From Sphaerosporella brunnea (Eukaryota; Ascomycota; Pezizomycetes; Pezizales; Pyronemataceae): 43,299 nucleotides of DNA. This document shows, piece after piece, positions 20,263 through 31,182 of the stretch. The notes beneath the pieces were generated by a model. That model had not been told where the DNA came from. It saw only the letters and a program-made list of their open reading frames with translations, and searched no databases. The position numbers were made by a program, and so were the translations under genes. Position 1 is the first letter of the stretch. The number at the start of each line of letters is the position of its first letter. The stretch lies in NCBI GenBank assembly GCA_008704415.1, contig VXIS01000373.1, positions 1-43,299 on the forward strand, in the 5' to 3' direction.

Positions 20263-20472
20263 CACGATTGCTACTGGGGGGAGTCCGTTATGGTAGGACC
20301 GCTTGTAGATCCAGCTACCTGATCACACAAACACCGAGGATTTAGCAGGACTGCTGCTGGTCCCTCGCTGCAGATGCATCGAATAACGCTTCCCATCTGC
20401 ATTGTTGCGTGCAGATGCTTGACTGGAGCTGTCCCAAGAGTATCGGAGAGATAGATGGTGTGCCCGACTCAC

Positions 20473-20640
20473 GTTTCTCATGGTGTAACCACCACCACCA
20501 ATGACCAACGTCGGCAGACCGAACGTCTTCCCATACTCCATGTTTCTCATCGTATAACCGCCGCCACCGAGAACCAACGTCGGAAGACCGAACTTCTTCA
20601 CGTACTCCACGCAGTTGGCATGGCAGTACCGCGGACGGTG
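20473..20640 (-). pseudogene. Class I histone deacetylase (Rpd3-like) fragment, internally duplicated
   Basis: On the minus strand the DNA from about 20626 reads HANCVEYV then [19 protein letters not shown], directly followed by a second version (MEY then [20 protein letters not shown]). Class I deacetylases have '[23 protein letters not shown]' near the active-site glycine-rich loop, so the identity is clear. Two tandem versions of this loop cannot exist in a working enzyme. The segment ends at GTGAGT (rising a donor site in the parent gene), after which no deacetylase sequence follows; upstream only CGADL-like traces remain. It is a duplicated gene fragment, not the functional gene. Confidence 0.75.
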
Positions 20641-20856
20641 CGTTGGAACAAAGCTCCGCCCCCGTGATTCCAAGGTCCGCGCAGCAACGAGTCCGACGCT
20701 TTGGGCCGAGGACTTCGGGTCCCCCCTGCGAAGTAATCGTCTGTTTCGAAATCTTGTCAGCCTTCTCCACAACTGGTAAACACAACGGACCTTACAGAGG
20801 TGCTGATGGATTACCTCCAGCAACGCGCACAACCGAGCCGTTTGGCTCGTTGTCAC

Positions 20857-22111
20857 GTTATCGCTTCCATGCCTCTGTCGGAGGCTCTACGGCGAGGGTG
20901 TTGGAAATACCCCCAGCTTCAGAGCAAAGGACGTGCGTTCCGCATATAGCCAAAATATTTCGGTAGTTGTCGCGATACAGTGGGTGTTGGTGGTGGTGTG
21001 GGGACTCGACGAGCTCTAGAGCTTGTGTTTGTTTTGAGATAGTGAGTTGAGACCTGGTGCATGGGATGGTGTTGGTTAGCTAAAGCCACATGGCTTGTGC
21101 CCTGGGGCAGCGTACACGTCGGCCCAAGCTCGGCACGCGAACATAAAGCTAGGATCTCGCCTGATCAAGGCCTCGCATCTGGAAGATAGATTGCACGATG
21201 ACCGGAAGCATTGTTCGTGCTGTTTCATAACACTTTTCCCCTTCAGAACGAATCACAGAACGCTGGTGTCTACGGTGGCACAGCTGGGACCCCCTCAACG
21301 GTACATGCGGAATCACCCCCGCAATCTGCTCACCTCGAAGATCGACCGCCTAGTGTGCAGCTGCTGGACTCGCCACTATACCATGCAGTGCCCCTAATAT
21401 AGCAGTGCAGAGGGTGATGTTCCGAAAGGACAACCGGAGAGCTTAATTACAAAGTCAGATACAACAACGCAGGCGTTCGAGTCGATCAGATTCTATTGAA
21501 GCAAAATGGCATTGTGGCGAGCAGATGGCTAGCAGGAACTCACAGCCCTGAGGCGCAAACCGCGATGATTGGATGTGAGGGTGGGGGATGAAGAAGAGGA
21601 GCATGGCGAGCAGTGGAGTTGGAGATCGGGGCAGGATTAAAGCAAACGCCAGACGATCCAGGGAGCTTGCACGCGCGCTTAGATACCCCTGGCTTACCCA
21701 CGATCATTTCCTTACAGACGTAGTGTCCCTTGCCATGGACAGCGCTTTCTGTCGACTCTGACTGCGAGATATATGATGAGGCGATGTATTTCTTTCCAAT
21801 CTCTGTTTCCTTTCTTGTTCTTTGATGTCCACGTCTTTCCTTGCTTCGCATGGCCATGCATAGCAGTCAGACTGCATTTAAAAAGGATGAATAAATACAG
21901 ATATATAATTCACACATTCCCCGGCTATTCTGGGGACTGTAGCTGAAACTGCAGTGTCTTTGGCTGCCACAGCTGCGGGGATCATGCTATTAAGATAAGT
22001 ACGTAAAAGATGAAAGTGCTTTATAAGTTATAACCACCCCCCATCGACCACAACTACAGGAGAACATAGTCTGAACCACTCTGAAATAAGTGCTGTAAAC
22101 ATTCAAATTTC
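20857..22111. other. Anonymous sequence
   Basis: No secure gene. A minus-strand frame at 21540-21857 begins MAMRSKERRGHQRTRKETEI and contains a GTAAGC donor-like site near 21703, so a small spliced gene is possible, but no acceptor or family supports it. Confidence 0.3.
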
Positions 22112-22550
22112 TCATTTGAGACCTCCACGAAAATCATCTAAACCGTCCCTTGGAGTTGGCTTGAACAGGAGCCTTTTGGGCCGCATGGGTTCCCGGAAAA
22201 TGCTGGATATGATAGGGTGGTTGCCATTGTTCACGCCCTCCTCGTCCTCTCCCGAATCCTCATCATCCTCATATTCGTCCGCCTCCTCCTCCTGCTCGGA
22301 GGGCTCCTACTCGGAGGGCTGGCCGATGGCGGCGGGCTGTGTTTGATTCATCAGTAAGTTTTTTTCCGACGGTGGACGACCGGAAACTACATACAGTAGG
22401 AGCTCGCAAAGCAGATGAGAACCGCATGTAGTGACAATCATTTCCGACAGGGCACTATGGCCCAGCGAGTACCCATGTTGCATCGTTGAGTGTGGAAAGG
22501 TGGGAACGCTTGCTAACTGCTTTCGATGTTGCGCTGCAGTATGCATGAGG
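22112..22550 (-). pseudogene. Acidic-tailed gene end interrupted by a TAG
   Basis: The last part on the minus strand reads QEEEADEYEDDEDSGEDEE, then NHPIISSIFREPMRPKRLLF, ending DDFRGGLK at stop 22112-22114. The mix of acidic tract and conserved-looking tail is protein-like. Upstream is a good intron at 22394-22337 (GTATGT...TTACTGATG...CACAG, 58 bases). Between the intron and the acidic tract lies an in-frame TAG at 22309-22307. Either the gene is dead, or another splice event removes the stop. The gene is unidentified; acidic tails of this sort occur in chromatin and nucleolar proteins. Confidence 0.35.
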
Positions 22551-23764
22551 TGTTAAGCCTGTGAGTAAAGCAATGGTCAGTGTTGTGAAACTGCAAACCG
22601 CTTATACAAAGCGATGATACATACCATCACATCTTCTCCCTGAATATCGACCAATACTTAAATCTCGCTGACCATCTGCCCGCTGTATCAACGGTTGATA
22701 TGCGTAATTGGAAGGCTGAAGTTACCAGCCGCAGGCGCTGGGGGTTGCGGCAAGTTGCCTCACTCGGACGCACTCGTTGAAATCCCGTCGTCGTGTGTCC
22801 AAAATGTACAAATCCTGGATTCTTCAACGCATGATCGACGGTCCGTACAGTAACGGGTGACCGCGTCAAATTCGGGTGGTTGGTTGTTGGCATCTTCCGT
22901 GCGAGTGATGGGTGTGATTGGCCCTCCGCAGGGGTTGGTGGGACGCCATACCGCCAATCCAAACGCTTTTATCTGCCAAAGTATGTGGGCAGAAGATTTG
23001 ATGAAATATGGGTCGACGTCCGGCCTGATAGCGTCAAGTGTTTGGCGGCGTAAAGCATTGCGGGTACCGGGAGTTTCAAGACACCACAAACGTTTAGAGA
23101 TAGCCAGCGCGCATATGCGTGCGCTTCAATAGAGATAGGATGTGCGCCCTGCTTCTGCGCGGAGCCCGTTGTTTACGAGTCGGTCAATATAGCGATAGAT
23201 CGCACAGTTCACTGCATAGCAAGGCGCGAGCTGTGCCATTTCCACTGTCACTCAAACCGGGACGAAACATAAATCTACAATTCCTAGATTTCATAGGAAG
23301 GATCATTTTCCGAATCTACGGGGAATACGTTTGGGCGTGGTTTTCTGGCTCGTCGCCGCAATTCACGCCCGATAGCCATGCAAATAAAAACAAAAGTCCA
23401 CTTTGATAATCTGTAGAACTACCACCCTTTTTCCACTTCTTTGTCCCTTCTGCCGAGCTTGTTCAGTGCTTACCCCGAGCTCCTGCCCAACCCCGCTCGC
23501 CTGTTCAGTGTTCACCTCACTCCCCTACACTCCCCATTAACCTCATTCATTACCTTCACACTACCGCGCCACTACACGGGACGACCTCGCTATCGTTTTT
23601 CGGACAGGCAGGAAGCAAACACTCATTACAGTATATGCCCTTCCCAGAAAGACTCACGATCACTATTGTTTACAGAATTTCGCGACAGACGCTGTAAAGG
23701 TCAGGCTCGTCGCAGTACACCTGCTACCTCCGCCATATCAACAGTAAAAACCGTGCAGACCGCC
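22551..23764. other. Anonymous sequence and upstream region of the Lee1-like gene
   Basis: No secure gene. Overlapping minus-strand frames at 22627-23089 have no recognised domain. 23410-23580 is strongly pyrimidine-rich (TTTTTCCACTTCTTTGTCCC), fitting a fungal promoter and leader; the 5' untranslated region of the next gene probably starts around there. Confidence 0.4.
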
Positions 23765-25470
23765 ATGCCGGGAAGGAAGCCGCGTCGCCGGTCTGTTGGC
23801 ACGCTCAGTGAACCTGCCATGCTCACTGGACTTGGACCTGGAATGCCCAATGAATCTGCCATGCTCAGTGGACCTGGACCTGGAATGCCCAGTGGACCTG
23901 GAATGCCCAGTGGACCTGGAATGCCCAGTGGACCTGGAATGCCCAGTGGACCTGGAATGCCCAGTGGACCTGGAATGCCCAATGAATCTGCCATGCTCAG
24001 TGGACCTGGACCTGGAATGCCCAGTGGACCTGCAATTCCTAGTGGACCTAGAATGCCTAGTGGATCTGGAATGCCTAGTGGATCTGAAATGCCTCCCGCC
24101 AAGAGTAAGTCCACCACAATGTCGGAGTTGCTGGGCTTTTGTCTGATCAATCTTAATCTTCAGACCTCAAACACGTTCCCTGCAGATTTCATTGGAGAGG
24201 GGCATGCCAAGCGGGCAAAATGTGCCCTTTTTCGCACACCGCTGCCCCGGGCGCCCCTCTCCAAAGTTGCTTCTTTTTTGAAAAGGTTCCAATAAGAATG
24301 CGCTTCCCATTCGAGTTGAGGGTTACTAATTCAGCTTCCTAGGGCTGCTGCAAGTTCGGAAGGAAATGTGCGCTTGCTCACATTCTGCCAAACGGGACTC
24401 AGGTCAACAGGCCGAAGCCCTTCGACCTCGGCAACTTGCCACTCCAGCGCGGGAACCCGGATTTGTCGAACCGCGGCGCACCGAAAGCACTTGGGCAGTT
24501 AACCAACCGGATGGGTCAGATCAACGCGAAGCCAGCCATCGCCAATCGCGGCGAACCGCAAGCACTCGGGCAGTTAACCAACCGGATGGGTCAGATCAAC
24601 GCGAAGCCATCCATCCCGGACGGCGGCGCACTTGGGCAGGTAACCAACCGGATGGGTCAGATCAACGCGAAGCCAGCGATCGCCAACCGCGGCGAACCGC
24701 AAGCAGTTGGGCAGTTAACCAACCGGATGGGTCAGATGAACGAGAAGCCCTATTTCGGCCCGCCCCGCGACCAGACGTTGATGCAACCGAATCGCCACCT
24801 CGGATGGTTTCCTAATCAATCTCTCCGCCCGTCAGGCTTAGACTCCCTTGCGGCTAGTCAGGGAATCCCCCGTCATGGGCTGGGTGTGTCTAGATCTGTG
24901 GTTCCAGATCATTCCACGATGGGTCAGATCAACGCGAAGCCATCCATCCCCGACCGCGGCGCACCGAAAGCACTTGGGCAGGTAACCAACCGGATGGGTC
25001 AGATCAACGCGAAGCCAGCCATCGCCGATCGCGGCGGACCGCAAGCACTTGGGCAGGTAACCAACCGGATGGGTCAGATCAACGCGAAGCCAGCTATCGC
25101 CAACCGCGGCGAACCGCAAGCAGTTGGGCAGTTAACCAACCGGATGGGTCAGATGAACGAGAAGCCCTATTTCGGCCCGCCCCGCGACCAGACGTTGATG
25201 CAACCGAATCGCCACCTCGGATGGTTTCCTAATCAATCTCTCCGCCCGTCAGGCTTAGACTCCCTTGCGGCTAGTCAGGGAATTCCCCGTTATGGGCTGG
25301 GTGTGTCTAGATCTGTGGTTCCAGATCATTCCGCTCCTATTCGGAGCTCCGAGGGTCGTGTCCAGAACGCTCAAACTTCCTCTATTGGATACCGCGGGCT
25401 TCTGCACCCTTATGCAATGCCGCCTTCTTCTGGCGCCCGATATCCCCACCCTTTCGGCCGTGGCGGATAA
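23765..25470 (+). CDS. lee1-like: Lee1-type tandem CCCH zinc-finger protein, 529 residues, 3 exons
   Basis: Exons 23765-24104, 24164-24285 and 24343-25470. Intron 1 (59 bases) has GTAAGT; intron 2 (57 bases) starts GTTCCA, a weak donor, but has a perfect TACTAAT branch and TTCCTAG. Spliced, residues 114-119 read NLKHVP, the Lee1 lead-in, then finger 1 CRFHWRGACQAGKMCPFSH (C120, C128, C134, H138) and finger 2 CFFFEKGCCKFGRKCALAH (C149, C157, C163, H167); both are C-x7-C-x5-C-x3-H. Finger 2 is split by intron 2 and continues ILPNGTQVNRP as in the family. Such fingers bind RNA in related proteins; the role of fungal Lee1 is poorly known. Start chosen at MPGRKPRRR because of GACCGCCATGCC context. 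Residues 14-108 are GPGMPS-type repeats, and the C-terminal half is built of LGQLTNRMGQINAKP repeats, neither usual for the family. Confidence 0.85.
23803..24093 (+). repeat. 18-bp coding minisatellite in exon 1 of the Lee1-like gene
   Basis: The unit GGACCTGGAATGCCCAGT (encoding GPGMPS in frame) is repeated about ten times, interrupted by two longer variants encoding NESAMLSGPGPGMP. Being a multiple of three it can change copy number without breaking the frame. It lies immediately before the zinc fingers. Confidence 0.9.
24493..25334 (+). repeat. In-frame coding repeats and a 417-bp duplication in exon 3
   Basis: A unit of about 75-80 bases encoding LGQ[L/V]TNRMGQINAKP then [A/S]I plus a variable linker occurs repeatedly. 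On top of this a block starting ATGGGTCAGATGAACGAG (24727) and encoding MNEKPYFGPPRDQTL through VSRSVVPDHS is repeated at 25144, exactly 417 bases (139 codons) later, with only isolated differences (H/Y at IPRHGL). This implies a recent unequal exchange inside the gene. Confidence 0.9.
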
Positions 25471-27634
25471 CAAGTGTTTTTTTGCACACAAGCAACGCCT
25501 CTTTGTATGGTTTGAGGATGAATAAGCTACATAAGTTGAAGTCCTGAAGCAGAAATGGGATCGATCGTTGCAGTTAAGAATGGTTCGGGTTTCACGTTTC
25601 CGGTTTGAGATAAAAGGAGAAGCGGGAATATGATTGCAAATAATGAAGATTTTTCATTAAGCTCCGTTTCTTTTTGGGTTTGTGTGCAATGCTGCGTTCT
25701 GCTGCGAGGGGTGAAACTTTATCGAGAGCTGAGACAGGAAATTTTCCAATGCAGTGATTTTTGTTAAGCGCGTGACCAGAAAGAACATGCTTAGTTGCAG
25801 TAGTACATCAATATCAGATAGCGAAGTTATTGCTCCCATTCCATAGCCCTTCGTAACACCTATACACGGGCTCCAATGCCACCCACCACCGCTTATACAA
25901 GACTGTAGAACGGCCTCAACCTGCTTTATTGATTTTTCTGCCACAAGGTTTCCTTGCTTTGTTTTCCCTTTTCGGGCAAAACCCGCGCAATGCTTAAAAC
26001 CTACTGTGGCAATAGGTAGCGATCTCTAATCAACCCATTAGCATTAAGAGCAATCATCTAGAAAAAAATCCTACGCAGGATCCCAAAGGCAGCGCACTTG
26101 CTTTTTATCTAAGTGATAGCAGTGAAGCAATCTCAGGCTAGCGGAAACTCATCCACTCGCCACACTTTCGAGAAGCCTCTTTTGGAATATGCGTATCGGG
26201 AACACCGCAAAACAATTGCTCAGCCGTATACGAACAGGAAGCCTAACTGTCTGAATGTTAAAGCAAAGCCGAGCTGTGGGTTTTTTTTGTGACGCGCACT
26301 GGCTGGAATAGCTCCCTCATCCCGACTTGCCTTTGTGTGTTTGTGGCTCCGTGAACGAGATAACCCTTAGCGAACACTCTCGAAACCACCTTCTCAATCA
26401 TCTATCGCAATCCTACGACCAATGGAATCAACCGAATAGGTGACCGCACAGCACTCACTCTATATCGCATCCATACAAGGTACGCAGGAAATCGATGACC
26501 TTCTTCTGTGGGGAACGTGTTAACGGATGCCAGACCACTCAATAAATCTCCCCAGAGACAGGCATTCGAAGCCGTGACGCGGTATTTACCCACCAGTTCT
26601 TTCAGCCTCAGGAAACCGAAGCCAGTCGCCCGGAGACATGTCCACTCAGGTAGTAGTTTGAAGGAGCTGCTAATGACTGCCCCGATTTCACGCTTGCGCT
26701 TAGGGTGGTTGAGGAGGCGAGGTGTGGGATGCTGCTAAGGATTGGCGAAGCTTCGGGGCCTGGGCTCGGGAGATTTTTTCCTGGAGAATAGGCCCTCGAG
26801 CAAGAGTACACCAGGTCTTTGACCATGAGACGAATTTTGATTTGTTAGACCACGCCGGTTACTCTCCTGTTGAATTTTTGTTTGCCTTTTCTTAATGTTT
26901 TTCTACTAGTATACTCACATCTAGTAATGGAAGCCTTACCGTCTCTATGGGGCCGAATAGCACAATTACCTATCCGCTGGATTGGAAGTTGCGACCTGAT
27001 CTTTGCGTTCTATCGCCGCCAAATAGACCGTTGTTATAGACAGGGGAGTTGTTCTATTCATTGGAATACAGCACGTATCGTATAGCTGGTTGTTTGTTGC
27101 AGAGAACATCAATCTATCCGGCCGCTATACAGCGACGGGAAGTCACGCCTGCAAAGTGGATAACTTGGGCCCCACCACGGCGCCCGCCGACAGCTGCCTG
27201 ATGCTTAAAAACCGAGTCGTCTTGCATTACTCATGGCGGAAAAGCCAGCTCTTGTTATTACAGGATAATTGGGCTCGTTCTGAAGCGGGAGGGACTTCGC
27301 GGAGGTGTTCGTACGAGTGAAGCCTGAGTTCCGCTAAGAATGTCGATGCACAACAGACGACCCTTGCGCGACCTCGAAGGTATGTCAGATAACGTGAAGG
27401 TCGAAATCGCCCCGAAACAATTTTTAGTCCCTTTTGTCTCGTCGGAGCTTGGAAATCAAAGCCCTTGAATTGAGTGCTCCGCCCGGGGTTGTGAGCTGCC
27501 ACACCCCCCCCTCTTCACCTCTTTCCAAGACATCCCCGCCATTACCACCGCGACACCGCAGCGCACTAGCAACGGACTGCATTCACAGCTGTCCATCGCT
27601 CGGAACACAAATCGGAATCACGTCAAATAGCACT
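25471..27634. other. Anonymous AT-richer sequence
   Basis: No gene supported. Contains the 3' flank of the Lee1-like gene and one copy of a dispersed repeat (27007-27137). 27440-27630 is C-rich and probably belongs to the promoter and leader of the next gene. Confidence 0.4.
27007..27137 (+). repeat. Dispersed repeat, copy 2 (inverse of 19341-19469)
   Basis: Ends GTTCTATCG..CCAAATAGACCGTTGTTATAG and GGCCGCTATACAGCGA match the minus strand of 19341-19469; interiors diverge. Confidence 0.6.
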
Positions 27635-28044
27635 ATGGATCTCACAGGTACCCCGCAACGCTCAGACCTAGCAACGGCATCGTGCACTAACTCCCTTCGC
27701 CAGCGATTTTTGAGCGCAACGTGCTCGAAAAGCTTGGAGACAACATGCGCCAAGAGTTTGAGCACCTCAACCACGAACGTGAGTTCCTCGAGGAACAGCT
27801 CGCGTCTCTTGATAAGCTCTACGTGTGCTTCTTGCTCGTAGAGCTTCTGCTTTGCGACCTCCGCGAGCTCGGGGTCGACGTCGACCGTCAGCAACGCACG
27901 TTCGAATGCGGTATTGAGGAGTTTATACGCTCGTTGGCGCTGTACCAGCAGTGCGAGGACTGGTATAATGCAATGGCGCAGGATTGGGCTGCGAGGGCTG
28001 AGCAGGCCTTGCAACAGCTGGAGCGGAGCCAACATGAGGTTTAG
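27635..28044 (+). CDS. Predicted helical protein, 117 residues, 2 exons
   Basis: Exon 1 is only 13 bases (27635-27647, MDLT and one base). The intron 27648-27703 (56 bases) has CACAG|GTACCC, branch CACTAAC and CGCCAG. Exon 2 (27704-28044) continues AIFERNVLEKLGDNMRQEFE, HLNHEREFLEEQLASLDKLY and later EEFIRSLALYQQCEDWYNAM. The whole protein is predicted helical with heptad-like leucines around residues 20-50 and 95-112, so a coiled-coil or helical bundle is likely. The minus strand is also open here, because of codon complementarity, but lacks such splice signals. No family recognised; likely intracellular. Confidence 0.5.
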
Positions 28045-28447
28045 GGAAAGGGTAAGTAAGCTACATCTTGCCGGATTTGTGGGGCTTTGCTAATTGGTCA
28101 GCCAAGGTTCCTGGCCGCGCAGCCTGGGTTTGTTCGAGCACTCCGTTTTCGGTGCTTTCGGTTTCCGGTGGCATTTCATGCAATAGTGAAAGGTTTTCGT
28201 TCACCTTTATGTCCCTGTTGTGCGGTTCACCCGGTTTGTTCAATATTCCTACACTTTTCGGCCTATTGGAATTAAAAATACTGGCTTGTTTTCAAATTGT
28301 TTCAACGGCCGTCTACTCTGTGACAAAACTGGCTTTGCAGTGCTGAAAAAAAAATGATAAAATCCCCGCCAGGGAGCCAGAGGGCTCAGACAACACAACA
28401 ACACTCAATCTGTTTCATAGATCGCCGTCTTTTTGTCAGGAGGAATC

Positions 28448-28618
28448 ATGAGTGTCATGATGAGGAGTGCTCAAGCCCCTGTGGCTCGTATCTTGGAATG
28501 GGTGAGCACACGCAGTGAAAACGGACGGTCTGGGACCGCCGCCATCCGCAGTCCTATCAACCGGCTTTCCAGTTGCGGAAATTCAGTACCTACCGCTCAA
28601 CCTGCAACCAAAAGCTAG
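28448..28618 (+). CDS. Hypothetical small ORF, 56 residues
   Basis: ATG 28448 opens MSVMMRSAQAPVARILEWVS and ends QPATKS at 28618. The sequence is Ser/Arg-rich with no recognised domain. A CA-rich stretch (CAACACAACAACACTCAATC) precedes it. Weak candidate. Confidence 0.2.
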   Translation: MSVMMRSAQAPVARILEWVSTRSENGRSGTAAIRSPINRLSSCGNSVPTAQPATKS

Positions 28619-30888
28619 ACTGCGAATTACTCCCCTCCCCAGTTTCTCACCACTGACTAGGTATAATAGCCCCTCGCAATGAGCGTCCAAGAAGAAATCC
28701 TAATATAAATTCTCATAATGACTCCCACTTCACAGCTCCACTACCCTGCCACGAATCAGATCCTGAAAGACCACTACTTAGTCTATCTGATATTTAACTC
28801 GCGGTCCTTTCAAGTGAGCAGTCGATAGAAAGCTCAGGTTGTCACAGGCAATCGGCGATGTTTTGGTAGCTAAGGGGAAAAGGGAGGAGATGAGGTGTTG
28901 AAGTTGCATTGGACGCTGAGGTTTGAACTTGGAGCTGTGAGCCGGTTGGGTTGTTGAGCGCAGGTTGGTAGTCAGTCATAATTAGTGTTGAACGTGAACA
29001 CCAATAATTGCTTGGTGTGTCCAAGCGGGGTTATTTATTTACTTATTTATTATTTCGGCATCAGCTTCCTAGGCTCTCAAGTGAGAGCGCCCTTTCCTTC
29101 CGTACTTGCTCTTCGCCCCGTCAACGATGGATCCCCGAATGCCCATCACTACAGCATCGTAAGCAGCAATTCTACTGGCACATCATCAGCTACGTCACCA
29201 TAGGGTTATGGAAGTGGATCCCCGGCGCTACCAACATGCCCACCAGTGGGAGAAGTCTTGTTGATGTGAAAAAAGGCCGGCAGATTTTGCACCTGCCAAT
29301 GCGCGGGTCTATTGTCACCGCGACCACAGCCCCCGCCGCCGCGATCGATTCTCCGAGCACTCGCTCAGCTCCGGGCGAGGCTCGCGCCGAAAAAGTGACC
29401 ACTCGGCGGATCTTCGCTCTTCTTTTCTGAAATCGTTCCTGTCTCGGTGTCGGATTGAAAAATCCGCGATGATCCAAACCAATGTATACCGAGCGATTTC
29501 CAGTGAAGCAACTCGGACATCACCCGCGGTCGCGGTACTTCCCTCTTCCTGCGCGTATGAGGTCTCGGGTCTCCTACATTTACCGTTCATGGCTCAGACA
29601 TACATGTTTACCTTTTCACTTTAAGAGCGTGGTACTGTTCTTCCCCAAGCCTATTCTCCCTACATCTACCTCGATCTCGAGGAAGGTTTGCCACTCCGCA
29701 ACCGAGCCTGAGATTCTCCTGTGGGAGTCATCTAGTCGTCGCAACTTCTGCGATCGCAACAAGTAGGTTCCCTAAGATCCCGTCTATGTTAACGGCTTTG
29801 CTAACTTCTGTCTTCTTTGTTAGAACTTTCTAAAGAGTCAAACAAGCGGCCGCGGAGCGAGAGGGAGGCCGCCGTTGCCGTCTGCAGGCTGCACGCACGG
29901 CCCCGAAGGCTACGCTTTGGAGAGGCGGATAGGAATGGGTTTGATGTGCCAGCGGAACTCAAGCCGCTGCAGTGATCGCTGCCGCAGACCGCTATCGTCG
30001 CCGGCAGAACAAAAGAGAAGAAGATGCGGAGGAGAAAGTCGCACATAATAGCGCTCTGCCTCCCGTTGCCTGCATCGTCGGTACGAGCTGCCGCCGGAGG
30101 GCATGACCAAAAGGACTCGGCACAGAAAGCCTGAAGACAACGACGACGTAGCGGGCGAGATGAACACTCGTCGCGGTTCTATTCTCGCGATAAACCCAAC
30201 CCACCAACGATTCGCAAGATCGCCGATGCTGTCGCCTCCCAAGACGCCTCGCCGGGTCTACACCAGCGATGACGAGCCTTCAGCAGGCTCAGCAGAACAA
30301 CAAATGCTACCACCGAGGTGGCCAGAAAACGCAAGGCCCCCGATGGATGTGTAGACGGCGCGACAGCCACCAGAGCCATGCGAGTGCTCGCAGCCAGCCG
30401 AGTGCCGAGGTGGTCGCTCCACAACCACCGGCCACAAACAGGCCATGGAGAAAGAAGTGGATCTGTTGATCCAGAGTGCTGGCCGTGGCGGTGCCCCGAG
30501 CACCGAAATTGCTCTTACCTGATAGTGCGGAGGGTCGACTACCTGTTTTGCGAGACGCCAAGTGCGTCCTGCACTTTCACTCAGGCCTCAACGGCACAGG
30601 ACTACTGGCCGTGCTGCCCTCGCCACAGGCAGCAGCAGCGGCAGTACATGGGCCCCATCCGGTCACCGCTGCCTGGAAACCAGTAGCTCGCAGCCCCACT
30701 TTCAAGAGGCAAGGCTTCACGACAATCGGACAAAGCGCAAAGATCTTATAATTTCTACCGACGGCAGCTCTTGGGCGAAAATAGTGAGGGGCCCAAGAAA
30801 GCATTATCGTGTTCGACAGCAAAACCGGACAAATCGTTCTTATCGTCATACGATTTTTTTGCGGCAGCCAGAAAGTTCTTGACTGGAT
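28619..30888. other. Anonymous sequence, partly decayed coding
   Basis: Nothing secure. 29830-30880 is GC-rich and reads as broken protein-like pieces in several frames (for example SPPKTPRRVYTSDDEPSAGS at about 30230-30290), which suggests decayed genes related to the family found further right. Confidence 0.3.
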
Positions 30889-31182
30889 CAATACCATCAG
30901 CGCGAGCAGCCCCAGCGCGAGCAGCCCCAGCGCCAGCAACCCCAGAATCAAGAGGACGAAGCTGATGCGGTAGCATACGAGGAGGGGTTTCACGCGCAGA
31001 CGGTATACAAGGAGGAGCCTAGCGAGGACGAGAACACCGGATCCAGTCGTTCCCCTCCGATATCTCCAAAGACATCAAACATAGCACCGGGGACATTACA
31101 CTGGAGCTCCAAAGCCCAGGCAAAAAGCACCGCGGAGGAAATATTGAGGCTTGGAGGGTTGAGTGGCGTTCATGAACGTTGA
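30889..31182 (+). pseudogene. Coding relic with QPQRE repeats and acidic segment
   Basis: A frame of 98 codons begins QYHQREQPQREQPQRQQPQN, followed by an acidic stretch (EDEADAVAYEEGF) and KEEPSEDENTGSSRSPPISP, ending at TGA 31180-31182. The same frame upstream is cut by a stop at 30880 or so, and upstream protein-like pieces lie in other phases. The composition, Gln/Pro repeats then acidic and Ser/Pro, resembles tails of the Cys-motif family at 35-40 kb. Probably a dead gene piece. Confidence 0.35.

Noticed and set aside
23701..24150. Minus-strand repeat-rich frame opposite the Lee1-like gene
   Set aside because: It is produced by the complementary 18-bp repeats; the plus strand has the zinc fingers and splice sites.
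27583..28035. A 150-codon minus-strand frame with helical-looking sequence
   Set aside because: It is the complement of the 117-residue gene and lacks matching splice signals or a good start.
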